Shown in pieces: positions 27,497 through 34,914 of a stretch of 64,000 nt of DNA (within the stretch, counting starts at the first letter, position 1; the number at the start of each line of letters is the position of its first letter). The notes under the pieces are model-generated. The model saw only the letters and a program-made list of their open reading frames with translations, was not told the origin of the DNA and did no database searches. The position numbers and the translations under genes were made by a program. Location: positions 310,001-374,000 of the forward strand of contig NZ_CP017141.1 of the NCBI RefSeq assembly GCF_001721645.1, in the 5' to 3' direction. The DNA is from Pedobacter steynii. Its GTDB lineage: Bacteria; Bacteroidota; Bacteroidia; Sphingobacteriales; Sphingobacteriaceae.

Positions 27497-27979
27497 TCAG
27501 TTGAGCTTGTTATCGCTGCTGAAAGAGTCCCGGAACATTTTCCAGCCCTGATCTGTTTTTTTCCAGAGTACGAGAAATTTCCCATGATCGAACAACACAT
27601 GGTCCTTATTATAAGACTTCCAAATTCCTTCCTCTGCAACATAACCGTTACCTAATCCATACACCATTGTTGTTATAAATTCACCGTCCCGGAGTCCTAT
27701 TTGATCGTAAGCAATTTTAAAGAACTCTAATGCTCCCCGATGCCCCTTCATTGCCTTTGCATTTGGCACCATAATCAGACAGTCTTCTGCATAACGATTA
27801 ATAAAAATGGAAGAATCGCCTTTTACAAAGGCCTGAAAATAAAGATTATTGCTGGACGCGATTTCTCTCTTAGCTTCGTCGAGACTTAAATCAGTTTGAG
27901 ATTGGGCAAGGGTTTTATCAGTTACAAGATTCAAAGTAATGAACAGTAGTATTGCCATTAAAAACAGGTGATTTTTCAT
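27497..27979 (-). CDS. Exported SnoaL/DUF4440-like protein (NTF2 fold)
   Basis: 160 residues with a signal peptide (MKNHLFLMAILLFITLNLVTDKTLAQ). The mature part, AKREIASSNNLYFQAFVKGDSSIFINRYAEDCLIMVPNAKAMKG in segments, then GLGNGYVAEEGIWKSY and WKMFRDSFSSD, is the DUF4440/SnoaL pattern of a cone-shaped NTF2-like fold. Members range from polyketide cyclases to stress-related binders, so the role is open. It is monocistronic on the minus strand. Confidence 0.8.
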   Translation of the reverse strand: MKNHLFLMAILLFITLNLVTDKTLAQSQTDLSLDEAKREIASSNNLYFQAFVKGDSSIFINRYAEDCLIMVPNAKAMKGHRGALEFFKIAYDQIGLRDGEFITTMVYGLGNGYVAEEGIWKSYNKDHVLFDHGKFLVLWKKTDQGWKMFRDSFSSDNKLN

Positions 27980-28040
27980 GTGTTTTTTTGATGATGAGAC
28001 TCAAAATTACGGGCACATCGATCAAAAAAATTGTATAAAT

Positions 28041-28083
28041 CAGAACAAAAGAGCCCTACCTGCTGAATACAGTCAGACAGGGC
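28041..28083 (-). terminator. Terminator of the VOC-family gene
   Basis: GCCCTACCTG (28053-28062) pairs with CAGACAGGGC (28074-28083) with two mismatches. On the minus strand TTTTG follows the stem. It is 10 bp past the stop at 28093. Confidence 0.65.
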
Positions 28084-28092
28084 CGAAATTGT

Positions 28093-28527
28093 TTATTTCT
28101 TGTTGTTCTCGTTGAAACTTACCATCCAGTTGATGCCAAATTTATCAACAAACATCCCGAAATAGTCTCCCCAAAAGGTTTGATTCATTGGCATAGTAGC
28201 TTGCCCACCTGCAGATAAACCGTCAAATAACCGATCGGCTTCTGATTTACTGTCAGCCCCGATAGAGATAGAAAAATTATTGCCCTGTACAAATGTTGGT
28301 GCCCATTCCCCTCCGGTGTCACTTCCCATCAAAACAGAAGTCCCTATAGGCAAAGAAACATGCATAATTTTATTACCGTCTTCTTCAGACATGGTGCTAC
28401 CACTTTGCGGTGGCATTTCATTGAATTTTCCGATAAAGGTGAATTCTCCTCCAAATACCGATTTGTAAAAAAGAAATGCTTCTTCGCAGTTCCCGTTAAA
28501 GTTTAGATAAGTGTTTGTTGTTGCCAT
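28093..28527 (-). CDS. VOC superfamily protein (PhnB/glyoxalase-like)
   Basis: 144 residues: TNTYLNFNGNCEEAFLFYKSVFGGEFTFIGKF in segments, then HVSLPIGTSVLMGSDTGGEW and MNQTFWGDYFGMFVDKFGINWMVSF. This is the PhnB-like, 3-demethylubiquinone-9-methyltransferase-like branch of the vicinal-oxygen-chelate fold. Function within the branch is unknown. It diverges from the tetR gene at 28598, with an operator-like site in between. Confidence 0.87.
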   Translation of the reverse strand: MATTNTYLNFNGNCEEAFLFYKSVFGGEFTFIGKFNEMPPQSGSTMSEEDGNKIMHVSLPIGTSVLMGSDTGGEWAPTFVQGNNFSISIGADSKSEADRLFDGLSAGGQATMPMNQTFWGDYFGMFVDKFGINWMVSFNENNKK

Positions 28528-28587
28528 TTTTATAAGTTCTTAATATTAAATCTACAGATAATGACTGAAACTTCTGCATAAAGTTCC

Positions 28588-28595
28588 TATTTTTG
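28588..28595 (+). promoter_or_regulatory. Promoter -7 box of tetR
   Basis: TATTTTTG fits the Bacteroidota -7 consensus TAnnTTTG. It lies only 3 nt before the first in-frame ATG at 28598, so the transcript is either leaderless or uses a later start (28613 or 28625). Confidence 0.5.
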
Positions 28596-28609
28596 TAATG
28601 AACAATACA
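28594..28609. promoter_or_regulatory. TetR-type operator, copy at the tetR gene
   Basis: TGTAATGAACAATACA sits inside a longer inverted repeat with perfect 8-bp arms, TTTTTGTA (28590-28597) and TACAAAAA (28606-28613). A 16-bp partner site occurs ahead of the SDR gene at 29224-29239. It overlaps the promoter box, as expected for autorepression. Confidence 0.65.
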
Positions 28610-29206
28610 AAAATGATTCCTGAGATGAGAGGCAGACCAACCATATATGATGATCAACAGATTTTACTGAAAGCACAAAGCGTTTTCTGGACAAAAGGAT
28701 ATACAGCCACATCTTTAGAAGACCTGTTAAAAGCCATGGACATAGGCAGTGGAAGCTTCTATAATGCTTTCAAAGGAGGAAAAAAAGAACTATTCCGAAA
28801 AGCACTCCTTCAAAGAAGAGCCGCATTTAATCAATTTAAGGCGGAATTAAAAAAGAATGAATCCCCAATTGAGCTGATCAAAGATTTTTTCCGAAGTATT
28901 GCAGAATCTGATTCCCTAGTTCACCTCCAGGGCTGCATTATTGTCAATACCGTCGTAGAAATGACTTTTGTCGATGAAGAGTTGGAAAAGGAGTCTGTAG
29001 CCATTTTGATGGAAGTAGAAAAGATGTTTACAGCTGAAATTGAAAAAGCGCAGAAGAAGGGTACACTTAAAAATCAGACAGATCCTGTAATTCTGGGCAG
29101 ATACTTAATTACGTTGTGGAACGGTTTGAATGTTACAAGAAGAATGTACCCGGACAATAATATACTTAAAGAGCAGATTGAAATGCAGCTGGAAATCATC
29201 AGCTGA
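28598..29206 (+). CDS. TetR/AcrR family transcriptional regulator
   Basis: Up to 202 residues. The helix-turn-helix reads ILLKAQSVFWTKGYTATSLEDLLKAMDIGSGSFYNAFKGGKKELF in segments, the TetR_N form often seen in YxaF/LmrA-like repressors. The remainder is a helical ligand domain. The start is uncertain: the ATG at 28598 lies within the operator palindrome, while those at 28613 and 28625 (MRGRPTIYDDQ) keep the conserved GRP motif. The SDR gene follows 51 bp downstream with its own copy of the operator, so the SDR is the likely target. Confidence 0.92.
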   Translation: MNNTKMIPEMRGRPTIYDDQQILLKAQSVFWTKGYTATSLEDLLKAMDIGSGSFYNAFKGGKKELFRKALLQRRAAFNQFKAELKKNESPIELIKDFFRSIAESDSLVHLQGCIIVNTVVEMTFVDEELEKESVAILMEVEKMFTAEIEKAQKKGTLKNQTDPVILGRYLITLWNGLNVTRRMYPDNNILKEQIEMQLEIIS

Positions 29207-29223
29207 TTTTTTTTGATCATTTA

Positions 29224-29239
29224 TGTAGTAATCAATACA
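29224..29239. promoter_or_regulatory. TetR-type operator, copy at the SDR gene
   Basis: TGTAGTAATCAATACA has the same length and the same ends (TGTA... / AATACA) as the site overlapping tetR at 28594-28609. It lies 18 bp upstream of the SDR start codon. Confidence 0.6.
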
Positions 29240-29257
29240 AAATTAATATGAACACCT

Positions 29258-30049
29258 ATGGATTTACAATTAAAATCAAAAACAGCTTTTATAAGCGGTT
29301 CTACGCAAGGGATTGGATTTGCTATCGCTAAACAATTATTAAAGGAAGGGGCTAAAGTAATCATCAATGGCAGAACACAAAAAAAGATTGACCTCGCTAT
29401 ACGAAAGCTAACAGAAGAAATACCGGACGCCGATGTTTATGGGATTCCGGCAGACTTTGCTAATGCAGATGAAGTAAATCAGCTGCTGGCTAAACTTCCG
29501 GATACCGACATTCTCATTAACAATGTAGGCATATTTGAACTCAAACCATTTGCTCAGATTGGGGATGAAGACTGGAGCAAAATTTTCGAAGTGAACGTTT
29601 TAAGTGGTATTCGTTTGTCAAGATTATTATTACCGAAGATGCTAGAGAAGAAATGGGGCAGAGTTATCTTTATAAGCAGTGAATCCGGCATCAATATTCC
29701 TGAGCATATGATCCATTATGGGATGACTAAAACGGCAATGCTTTCTATTAGTAATGGCTTGGCAAAACTCACTAAAAACACAGAAGTGACTGTAAATACC
29801 ATATTAGGAGGCCCAACCTATTCTGACGGTGTAGCTGAAACCATCACTCAAATAGCACAGGCACAGCAGCAAGATATCACAGAAATCAAAAGCTACGTCA
29901 TGAACAATTACAACCCATCCTCCCTACTTCAAAGGTTCATTGATCCATCCGAAATAGCAAACCTTGTGGTATATCTTTCCAGCCCATTGTCTATCGCTAC
30001 AAACGGATCAGCACTCCGTGCAGATGGAGGTGTTTTAAATACAATTTAA
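29258..30049 (+). CDS. SDR family NAD(P)-dependent oxidoreductase
   Basis: 263 residues of the classical short-chain dehydrogenase fold. The cofactor motif SGSTQGIGFAIAKQL starts near residue 14. NNVG is present (LINNVGIF). The catalytic triad is SSES...YGMTK, with Tyr and Lys four apart (HYGMTKTAM). The C-terminus has GSALRADGGVLNTI. It reduces or oxidises a carbonyl or alcohol using NAD(P)H; the substrate is unknown. A TetR repressor gene lies directly upstream with a shared operator type, so expression is probably inducible. Confidence 0.92.
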   Translation: MDLQLKSKTAFISGSTQGIGFAIAKQLLKEGAKVIINGRTQKKIDLAIRKLTEEIPDADVYGIPADFANADEVNQLLAKLPDTDILINNVGIFELKPFAQIGDEDWSKIFEVNVLSGIRLSRLLLPKMLEKKWGRVIFISSESGINIPEHMIHYGMTKTAMLSISNGLAKLTKNTEVTVNTILGGPTYSDGVAETITQIAQAQQQDITEIKSYVMNNYNPSSLLQRFIDPSEIANLVVYLSSPLSIATNGSALRADGGVLNTI

Positions 30050-30134
30050 TGTCAGGTTATTTCCTTCTATCCTTAGCAGCACCAGGATTTTAAACCTAGC
30101 TTTGTGCAGTACCGGCAGAGGCGAAACTACAATT

Positions 30135-30728
30135 ATGGATAAAACAGTAAGTATAGATGAAGCTTTAGATCTGATCAACAAGAGATACCTAAAACTGAAA
30201 CCAGAAAGCAGAGCGGCGTTAAAGGAATGCGCAAGAATCGAAGTGTTTGAGAGAAATACGGTACTTGTTAAAGAGAATCAGTATTCAAAAGCTTTAATGT
30301 TTATCATAACCGGAGCTTTGAGGGCCTATTACCTCAAGGATGGAAAAGACATCAGTGACTGGTTTGCTTTTGAGCATGATTTCATCTGTGAGATAAACAG
30401 CTTCTTTCTTGACAAACCCAGCGCCCATTATTTCGAAACATTAGAAAGATCTGCCATAATGATCATTCCCAAAGAATCCATATTGAAACTTTGTGATCAA
30501 CACCATGATATAGAAAGATTAGCGAGATACTCCACGACGAAAACCATGATCAGGCTCCAGCGAAGATTGGTTTCCTTACAATTTGAAACTGCATTGCAGA
30601 AATACAACAACCTGTTAACAGTTCATCCAGACATCACTAAAAGAGTGTCTTTAGGCCATATCGCCTCCTTTCTGGGCATTACATTAGAAACGCTGAGCAG
30701 GATTCGAAATCCCAGAAACAGAATTTGA
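30135..30728 (+). CDS. Crp/Fnr family transcriptional regulator
   Basis: 197 residues from the ATG at 30135 (MDKTVSIDEALDLINKRYLKL). An in-frame ATG at 30102 adds a Cys-containing tail with no family match. A cyclic-nucleotide-binding-like beta barrel (VLVKENQYSKALMFIITGALRAYYLKDGKDISDWF) precedes a C-terminal helix-turn-helix (RVSLGHIASFLGITLETLSRIRNP). The four-Cys Fnr cluster is absent. This is the small Crp-like type common in Bacteroidota next to detoxification genes. It probably regulates the membrane protein 56 bp downstream, which is inference. Confidence 0.87.
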   Translation: MDKTVSIDEALDLINKRYLKLKPESRAALKECARIEVFERNTVLVKENQYSKALMFIITGALRAYYLKDGKDISDWFAFEHDFICEINSFFLDKPSAHYFETLERSAIMIIPKESILKLCDQHHDIERLARYSTTKTMIRLQRRLVSLQFETALQKYNNLLTVHPDITKRVSLGHIASFLGITLETLSRIRNPRNRI

Positions 30729-30784
30729 TTTATATCAAATGAATTCAGGTTAATTAACGGGAGTTTTGAAATAAATTAAATTTT

Positions 30785-31171
30785 ATGAAAACCTTATTAA
30801 TCATTGGTGGTATACACAGCCTGCTCTTCGGCTTGTTTCATTGCATGTTCTGGAATAAGTTACATTGGAAAACCGAGTTAAAAAAAATCGATCCTAACAA
30901 TGAAGCTGTCATGCAAATCTTAAATCTTAGAATTATCTATATTTTCTTTTTGCATTCCATACTGTGTTTCTTTTTTATGGATGAACTCTTAACTACCGGG
31001 ATTGGGCGTTTTATACTTATCGGATCCGCATTGTTCTGGTTCGGCAGAACAATTGAACAATTTGTTTATCAGAAGCAATTGCCATTTAAGGATCCCGTTA
31101 ATATGGGGGTAACAATCATGTTCATTATCGGAATCGCAATTTACACCATACCACTTATTGATTTAAGATAA
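30785..31171 (+). CDS. Four-helix membrane protein of unknown function
   Basis: 128 residues with four hydrophobic segments (residues about 3-22, 47-68, 75-92, 108-125). Conserved-looking features are HSLLFGLFHCMFW and FGRTIEQFVYQKQLPF. I do not recognise a named family with confidence. It follows a Crp-type regulator on the same strand and is ended by the perfect terminator at 31232-31277. Confidence 0.7.
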   Translation: MKTLLIIGGIHSLLFGLFHCMFWNKLHWKTELKKIDPNNEAVMQILNLRIIYIFFLHSILCFFFMDELLTTGIGRFILIGSALFWFGRTIEQFVYQKQLPFKDPVNMGVTIMFIIGIAIYTIPLIDLR

Positions 31172-31231
31172 TGCTCAGGATGGCAGGATATTTTTATAAT
31201 TAGCAGGTGGCTTGGAACTAAATTGATTATT

Positions 31232-31277
31232 CACAAAAAACGCCGTTCTTCTGCATGAAGGAACGGCGTTTTTTGTG
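31232..31277. terminator. Bidirectional terminator
   Basis: Perfect 17-bp stem, 31232-31248 with 31261-31277: core CGCCGTTC/GAACGGCG flanked by six A on one side and six T on the other, with a 12-nt loop. It serves the plus-strand membrane protein and the minus-strand DUF808 gene. Confidence 0.93.
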
Positions 31278-31316
31278 ACCCATGAAATTGCATCACAAAT
31301 CATCAATAAACATCCT

Positions 31317-32183
31317 TTATTTTTTAAAAAATGAGATTGCTTTTTTACCAGCCGTTAATATCGCGACCATGATTAATCCCGCTACCAGTCCAGCCAGTAA
31401 TTCTTTAACTATTGAAGCCATTTTTGGAAATAAATGGTGTAAAAATTCAATGTTATGGATAAAGATTCCACCAGAAACCAGGATCAAAGCAAGCGTTCCT
31501 ACAACAGCCAGAATCCTGATAATAACAGGCAGTGATTTAACCAGTAAATGTCCCAGGCCTGCCAATAAGCCTTTATCATTGGAGCGTTTGATTAATTTGT
31601 AACCTGCATCATCCATTCTTACAATAACGGCAACGATGCCGTAAACGCCAACTGTAGCTAATATGGCGACTACCGAAACTGTTAAAATCTGAATCGCTAA
31701 ACTCTTTTCTAAAACACTTCCTAACGCGATAATCACGATCTCTACCGACAGAATGAAGTCGGTGGTTACCGCAGATTTAATCTTTATTTTTTCTGCCTCA
31801 TTATCTTCCTGTTTGATCTCCGCAACCACCTCATGACCTTCCTTCGGACGATGAAAAAAGTACTCGACAATCTTTTCAACACCTTCATAAGCCAGATAAA
31901 GCCCTCCTAATACCAAGGCAACCTTAATAGCAATTGGAAAGAATGCGTTTAACAACAAAGCGATAGGAACGATAATAATTTTATTAATGAAAGAGCCTTT
32001 CGTAATTGCCCAAAGCACCGGCAGTTCACGTGAAGACAGAAAACCAGTGGCTTTCTCTGCATTCACAGCTAAATCATCACCCAAAATACCCGCAGTTTTT
32101 TTCGTTGCTATTTTAGCCGCAACTGAAACATCATCCATCAAGGCAGCTATATCATCCAAAATCGCAAAAAAACCTGCAGCCAT
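31317..32183 (-). CDS. DUF808 family inner-membrane protein (YedI-like)
   Basis: 288 residues. The opening MAAGFFAILDDIAALMDDVSVAAKIATKKTAGILGDDLAVNAEKA, in segments, and SSRELPVLWAITKGSFINK are diagnostic of DUF808 (YedI). Several membrane helices follow, separated by a charged loop (RPKEGHEVVAEIKQEDNEAEKIKIKS). The function is unknown in E. coli and elsewhere. It appears monocistronic. Confidence 0.92.
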   Translation of the reverse strand: MAAGFFAILDDIAALMDDVSVAAKIATKKTAGILGDDLAVNAEKATGFLSSRELPVLWAITKGSFINKIIIVPIALLLNAFFPIAIKVALVLGGLYLAYEGVEKIVEYFFHRPKEGHEVVAEIKQEDNEAEKIKIKSAVTTDFILSVEIVIIALGSVLEKSLAIQILTVSVVAILATVGVYGIVAVIVRMDDAGYKLIKRSNDKGLLAGLGHLLVKSLPVIIRILAVVGTLALILVSGGIFIHNIEFLHHLFPKMASIVKELLAGLVAGLIMVAILTAGKKAISFFKK

Positions 32184-32777
32184 ATATTTATTTTAATTTT
32201 TGTTAATAGAACCGCAAAATATAAATACGGTTTTGAATTACCATAAAAAAATACTGTATATATTTTCTATGTACCGTGTTGAATTTGCCTGCATAAGCCA
32301 TAAAGCAACTACCCACTTCATTTTTGGACCTGCTTCCAAAAGGCATATTATCACGGACAGTTTTCAAGTTGTCACCTTACCGCATGTGCCATTTCATCTC
32401 ATTCGATTTGCACCTTTCAAATACTTTGAACGAAAAGATAGCCTCCTCCTCTATAATCCATGAGGATTTTCTGTTCCATCAACGAAACCTAAAATGGAAC
32501 AAAGAGACAAGGCCGAAGCGCAACGTCATGTCCGATCCGAGAATCAGATTAAAAATTATACCGATGAAAACCTGCTTTTTGACGACGGAAGTTGATTATT
32601 GAAAGATTGTGCGCGCAATGAGCCCAGAGGCTGATTTCAGTGGTGCAAAAACCATAAATAATTGCAAACACATATTTTAAATCAAAATAATATTTCAAAA
32701 TTTAAATAAAAACAAAATATTATTTTAAACTTCAAAAAAAAAATTGTTATCTTTGGGTATAATTAATATATAATACA
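32184..32777. other. Long intergenic stretch upstream of the cold-shock gene
   Basis: No convincing gene. The open frames at 32200-32463 and 32324-32602 are not protein-like. A 33-codon frame at 32494-32595 (MEQRDKAEAQRH...ENLLFDDGS) has gene-like composition but no supporting start signal, and may be a small protein or a remnant. The last 130 bp are very AT-rich and hold the promoter and 5' leader of the cold-shock gene. Confidence 0.4.
32748..32755 (+). promoter_or_regulatory. Promoter -7 box of the cold-shock gene
   Basis: TATCTTTG matches TAnnTTTG exactly, 22 nt before the start codon and after a long A/T-rich tract. No clear -33 TTG was seen. Confidence 0.6.
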
Positions 32778-32969
32778 ATGCAACAAGGAACAGTAAAATT
32801 TTTCAATGAGACAAAAGGTTTTGGATTTATCGTGCCAGCAAATGGTGATAGCGAAATCTTTGTTCATTCTTCTGGTTTAATGGACAACATTCGTGAGAAT
32901 GATTCAGTAAGCTACGACATCGAGCAAGGTAAAAAAGGCTTGAATGCAATTAATGTTAAGATCAGCTAA
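32778..32969 (+). CDS. Cold-shock protein (CspA family)
   Basis: 63 residues, one cold-shock domain of OB fold. RNP1 reads KGFGFIVP and RNP2 reads EIFVHSS, and the protein begins MQQGTVKFFNETKG as usual. It binds single-stranded nucleic acid and melts RNA structure in the cytoplasm. It is slightly shorter than E. coli CspA, typical of the phylum. It is monocistronic, with its own promoter and terminator. Confidence 0.95.
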   Translation: MQQGTVKFFNETKGFGFIVPANGDSEIFVHSSGLMDNIRENDSVSYDIEQGKKGLNAINVKIS

Positions 32970-32991
32970 TTAGAATCCTTCATAAATTGGT

Positions 32992-33024
32992 AAAAACATC
33001 TGTCTAGCGGCAGATGTTTTTTTT
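32992..33024 (+). terminator. Terminator of the cold-shock gene
   Basis: AACATCTG and CAGATGTT form an 8-bp stem with an 8-nt loop, followed by eight T. It lies 23 bp after the stop codon. Confidence 0.9.
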
Positions 33025-33035
33025 ATGCACCAATA

Positions 33036-33272
33036 TTAACAACCGTCGGTAAACCTGGCTGGGGGAAGCCTGAAACCCTCCACTATTGAATAACCTGCTC
33101 CAGAGCGATAAACCATAGGAATTCCTACACGCTCAAGCATACTAAGATCCCTATATATCGTTCTTTTGGTTACTTGAAATTTCTCTATCAGTTCGTCTAT
33201 CGGTAAGACAGACCTCGATTGAAGCAGAAAAAATATATGAACTATCCTCCCAAATTTCTTTATGTTTTCCAT
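33036..33272 (-). CDS. Truncated HTH (YafY/WYL-type) regulator, HTH domain only
   Basis: 78 residues holding only the N-terminal HTH_11 domain: FGRIVHIFFLLQSRSVLPIDELIEKFQVTKRTIYRDLSMLERVGIPMVYRSGAGYSI in segments, then EGFRLPPARFTDGC and stop. Full YafY-type regulators continue for over 200 residues with a WYL domain after the RLPP..FT segment. Here the frame stops exactly at that boundary. The remainder is not found downstream, where the cold-shock terminator lies 12 bp away. It is either a 3'-truncated remnant or a functional DNA-binding-only form. It diverges from the RidA-family gene, with two identical operators in between. Confidence 0.7.
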   Translation of the reverse strand: MENIKKFGRIVHIFFLLQSRSVLPIDELIEKFQVTKRTIYRDLSMLERVGIPMVYRSGAGYSIVEGFRLPPARFTDGC

Positions 33273-33364
33273 CTTGCATAATTAAAAGTTCAATATTCCA
33301 TATCTATTGTCTCCGTTATTTCTTGTAACGGGTAGTTTTAATATTAACAAATTTAAGTGCGCCA

Positions 33365-33382
33365 GTGACAACTGTATGTCAC
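33365..33382. promoter_or_regulatory. Operator copy 1 of the HTH/RidA divergent region
   Basis: GTGACA-ACTGTA-TGTCAC is a perfect 6-bp inverted repeat with a 6-nt spacer. The same TGACA-n6-TGTCA pattern recurs at 33448-33467. Confidence 0.75.
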
Positions 33383-33447
33383 AACAATCATTGAACTTCA
33401 AATTAATTACACGATATAGGTGTTAAAAAAATGATTAGCTCTTTTAG

Positions 33448-33467
33448 TGTGACAAACGGTTGTCACA
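33448..33467. promoter_or_regulatory. Operator copy 2 of the HTH/RidA divergent region
   Basis: TGTGACAA-ACGG-TTGTCACA has perfect 8-bp arms and contains TGACA-n6-TGTCA, as in copy 1. It overlaps the TTG at 33460-33462, which is the candidate -33 element of the RidA promoter. Confidence 0.78.
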
Positions 33468-33484
33468 ATTGAGGTTTAGGTTTG
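33460..33484 (+). promoter_or_regulatory. Promoter of the RidA-family gene
   Basis: TAGGTTTG (33477-33484) fits TAnnTTTG. A TTG at 33460-33462, 14 nt before it, lies inside operator copy 2. The start codon is 30 nt downstream. Confidence 0.55.
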
Positions 33485-33514
33485 TAGAAATAAATAATAC
33501 TTAAATCAAAAACA

Positions 33515-33906
33515 ATGGAAAAAAAATCACTTGCCCCCTGGAAATGGGGTGAGTACACGAACTCAGTTCAGGCAGTTGAGGTTAAAATGTAGAGAGTACA
33601 CTTTATTGCTCGGGACAAGTTGCAATAGATGCGAATGGACAGCCCAGTTCAGCTGACATGAGAACTCAACTCCTACTTACAATTAATAACCTGGAAGAAC
33701 TTATCAAGAGTGCAGGATATGATTGTAAGGGCATCGTTCGTTTGAATGTTTACACCACCTCTGTGCAAGATTTTTTCAGTACATGTATGGAGGTATATCA
33801 GGATTTTTTGCATAAACACGGCATAAAGCAAGCTACACCCTTACTGGAAGTTAAAGGCCTTTTTGCAACTCTGACGGTCGAACTGGAAGCTACTGTAGTA
33901 AGATAG
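33515..33906 (+). pseudogene. RidA/YjgF-family gene with a single-base frameshift
   Basis: From the ATG at 33515 the frame reads MEKKSLAPWKWGEYTNSVQAV... and stops at TAG 33590-33592. Skipping one base near the A run at 33584-33587 gives the continuous Rid-type sequence VESTLYCSGQVAIDANGQ..., then the open part from 33658 (SAGYDCKGIVRLNVYTTSVQDF and LEVKGLFATLTVELEATVVR). The joined product would be about 130 residues, a full-length imine deaminase-like protein. One missing A in AAAA explains everything. It may be a real mutation or a sequencing error. The conserved downstream frame suggests a recent event. Confidence 0.85.
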
Positions 33907-33990
33907 CAAAACGGACAGTTTCATCTAGTCGAAATCACAGCCCATAACTTTAATAAATCGCATACGTGATAAGGTAAAATAATCTAACGA

Positions 33991-34026
33991 AAAAAGCCGC
34001 TTTTCTTTTACAGAATGCGGCTTTTT
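33991..34026. terminator. Terminator after the RidA-family gene
   Basis: AAAAAGCCGC (33991-34000) pairs with GCGGCTTTTT (34017-34026). It is adjacent to a 63-nt dispersed repeat on its right side, the same arrangement as at 51.6 and 54.5 kb. Confidence 0.85.
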
Positions 34027-34031
34027 AAGTA

Positions 34032-34094
34032 ATGGGTCTGACTGGTCACCGCCCTAACCAATTCCTATATGATTTAGGTTTAATCAGTGTGGCG
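34032..34094 (-). repeat. 63-nt dispersed repeat, copy C (tRNA-3'-end-like)
   Basis: Shares TTCCTAT.TGATTTAGGTTTAATCA with copy A (54548-54610) at 24 of 25 positions, with weaker similarity over the rest. It lies next to a terminator hairpin. On the minus strand the order is repeat then hairpin, as for the true tRNA at 56.2 kb. Confidence 0.55.
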
Positions 34095-34135
34095 TTGATT
34101 GGGGTTATCACCTGAGGAGCGATTTGCTAGAAAAT

Positions 34136-34906
34136 TTAGGCGCCAATTTTTTCAGTAAGATACTTCCAGTATCTTTTTGGGACATGTTGCACATGTAATT
34201 TGGTATTTTTTCTAGCCGAAATATTAGTGCTTTTAAAATAGTCTTGCCATAATGTGGCGTAGAGATTTTCTTTAGCATCCTGCAGTTCTCCAGTCTTTTT
34301 ATTTAGATTTTTTTCCTCATCTGGATTAAAACTTACTTCTTCTACTTTTTCCAGGTTATAATACATTCCATAATGTCTTTTCAGATCATAAATGATCCAC
34401 TCCTGATCTGCATAACGGTTCTTAAAATGATTCATAATTAAAGGGAGTACATTGAAGACCGGTTCTACGCCACAGTAAAAAATTCCATCTACAGAATGTT
34501 GAAATCGTATGAAAGCCTCCATCCTATGTTTCTCTCTCTCCACCTTTCTGGCTGTTTGCGCTACAGCCAATACATAAGTATTACCATAATTATCTTCTGA
34601 TCCGGCTGGATTTGAAAATATATAACAAGTAAACTCAAATAGACTGCTGTAGGCTTGAGCTGATTCTGAGAGAAAAGTGCAGTAGAACCTTCTCATCCAG
34701 CTTGTATTTAGTTTCTTTTTTAATCCTGCCCATACTCTATCAGCCTTTTTGATATCATTATGTACATGAAATGCTGCTGTGAAAGCATCTGGTTGATGAT
34801 TTTTTTCCAATTGCAGAATTATTTTCCCTGGTTTTCTCTCAAACCATTCAAAGACTGCACAAAGCAAGCTCTCTAAACTTCCATCGATCACATATAACAT
34901 TGGCAA
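34136..34906 (-). CDS. TIGR03915/DUF4130 family probable DNA-metabolism protein
   Basis: 256 residues. The start LYVIDGSLESLLCAVFEWFERK, then ARKVEREKHRMEAFIRFQHSVDGIFYCGVEPVFNVLPLIMNHFKNRYADQEWIIYDLKRHYGMYY in segments, is the TIGR03915 pattern. In many bacteria this domain is fused or linked to uracil-DNA glycosylase and always neighbours the radical-SAM partner, as here (9 bp upstream gene end). No UDG domain is present in this protein. The biochemical role is unknown. Confidence 0.88.
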   Translation of the reverse strand: MPMLYVIDGSLESLLCAVFEWFERKPGKIILQLEKNHQPDAFTAAFHVHNDIKKADRVWAGLKKKLNTSWMRRFYCTFLSESAQAYSSLFEFTCYIFSNPAGSEDNYGNTYVLAVAQTARKVEREKHRMEAFIRFQHSVDGIFYCGVEPVFNVLPLIMNHFKNRYADQEWIIYDLKRHYGMYYNLEKVEEVSFNPDEEKNLNKKTGELQDAKENLYATLWQDYFKSTNISARKNTKLHVQHVPKRYWKYLTEKIGA

Positions 34907-34914
34907 TTGTAGGA

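Noticed and set aside
32200..32602. Two overlapping open frames upstream of the cold-shock gene
   Set aside because: Codon composition and amino-acid content look random, and neither has a start signal or family motif.
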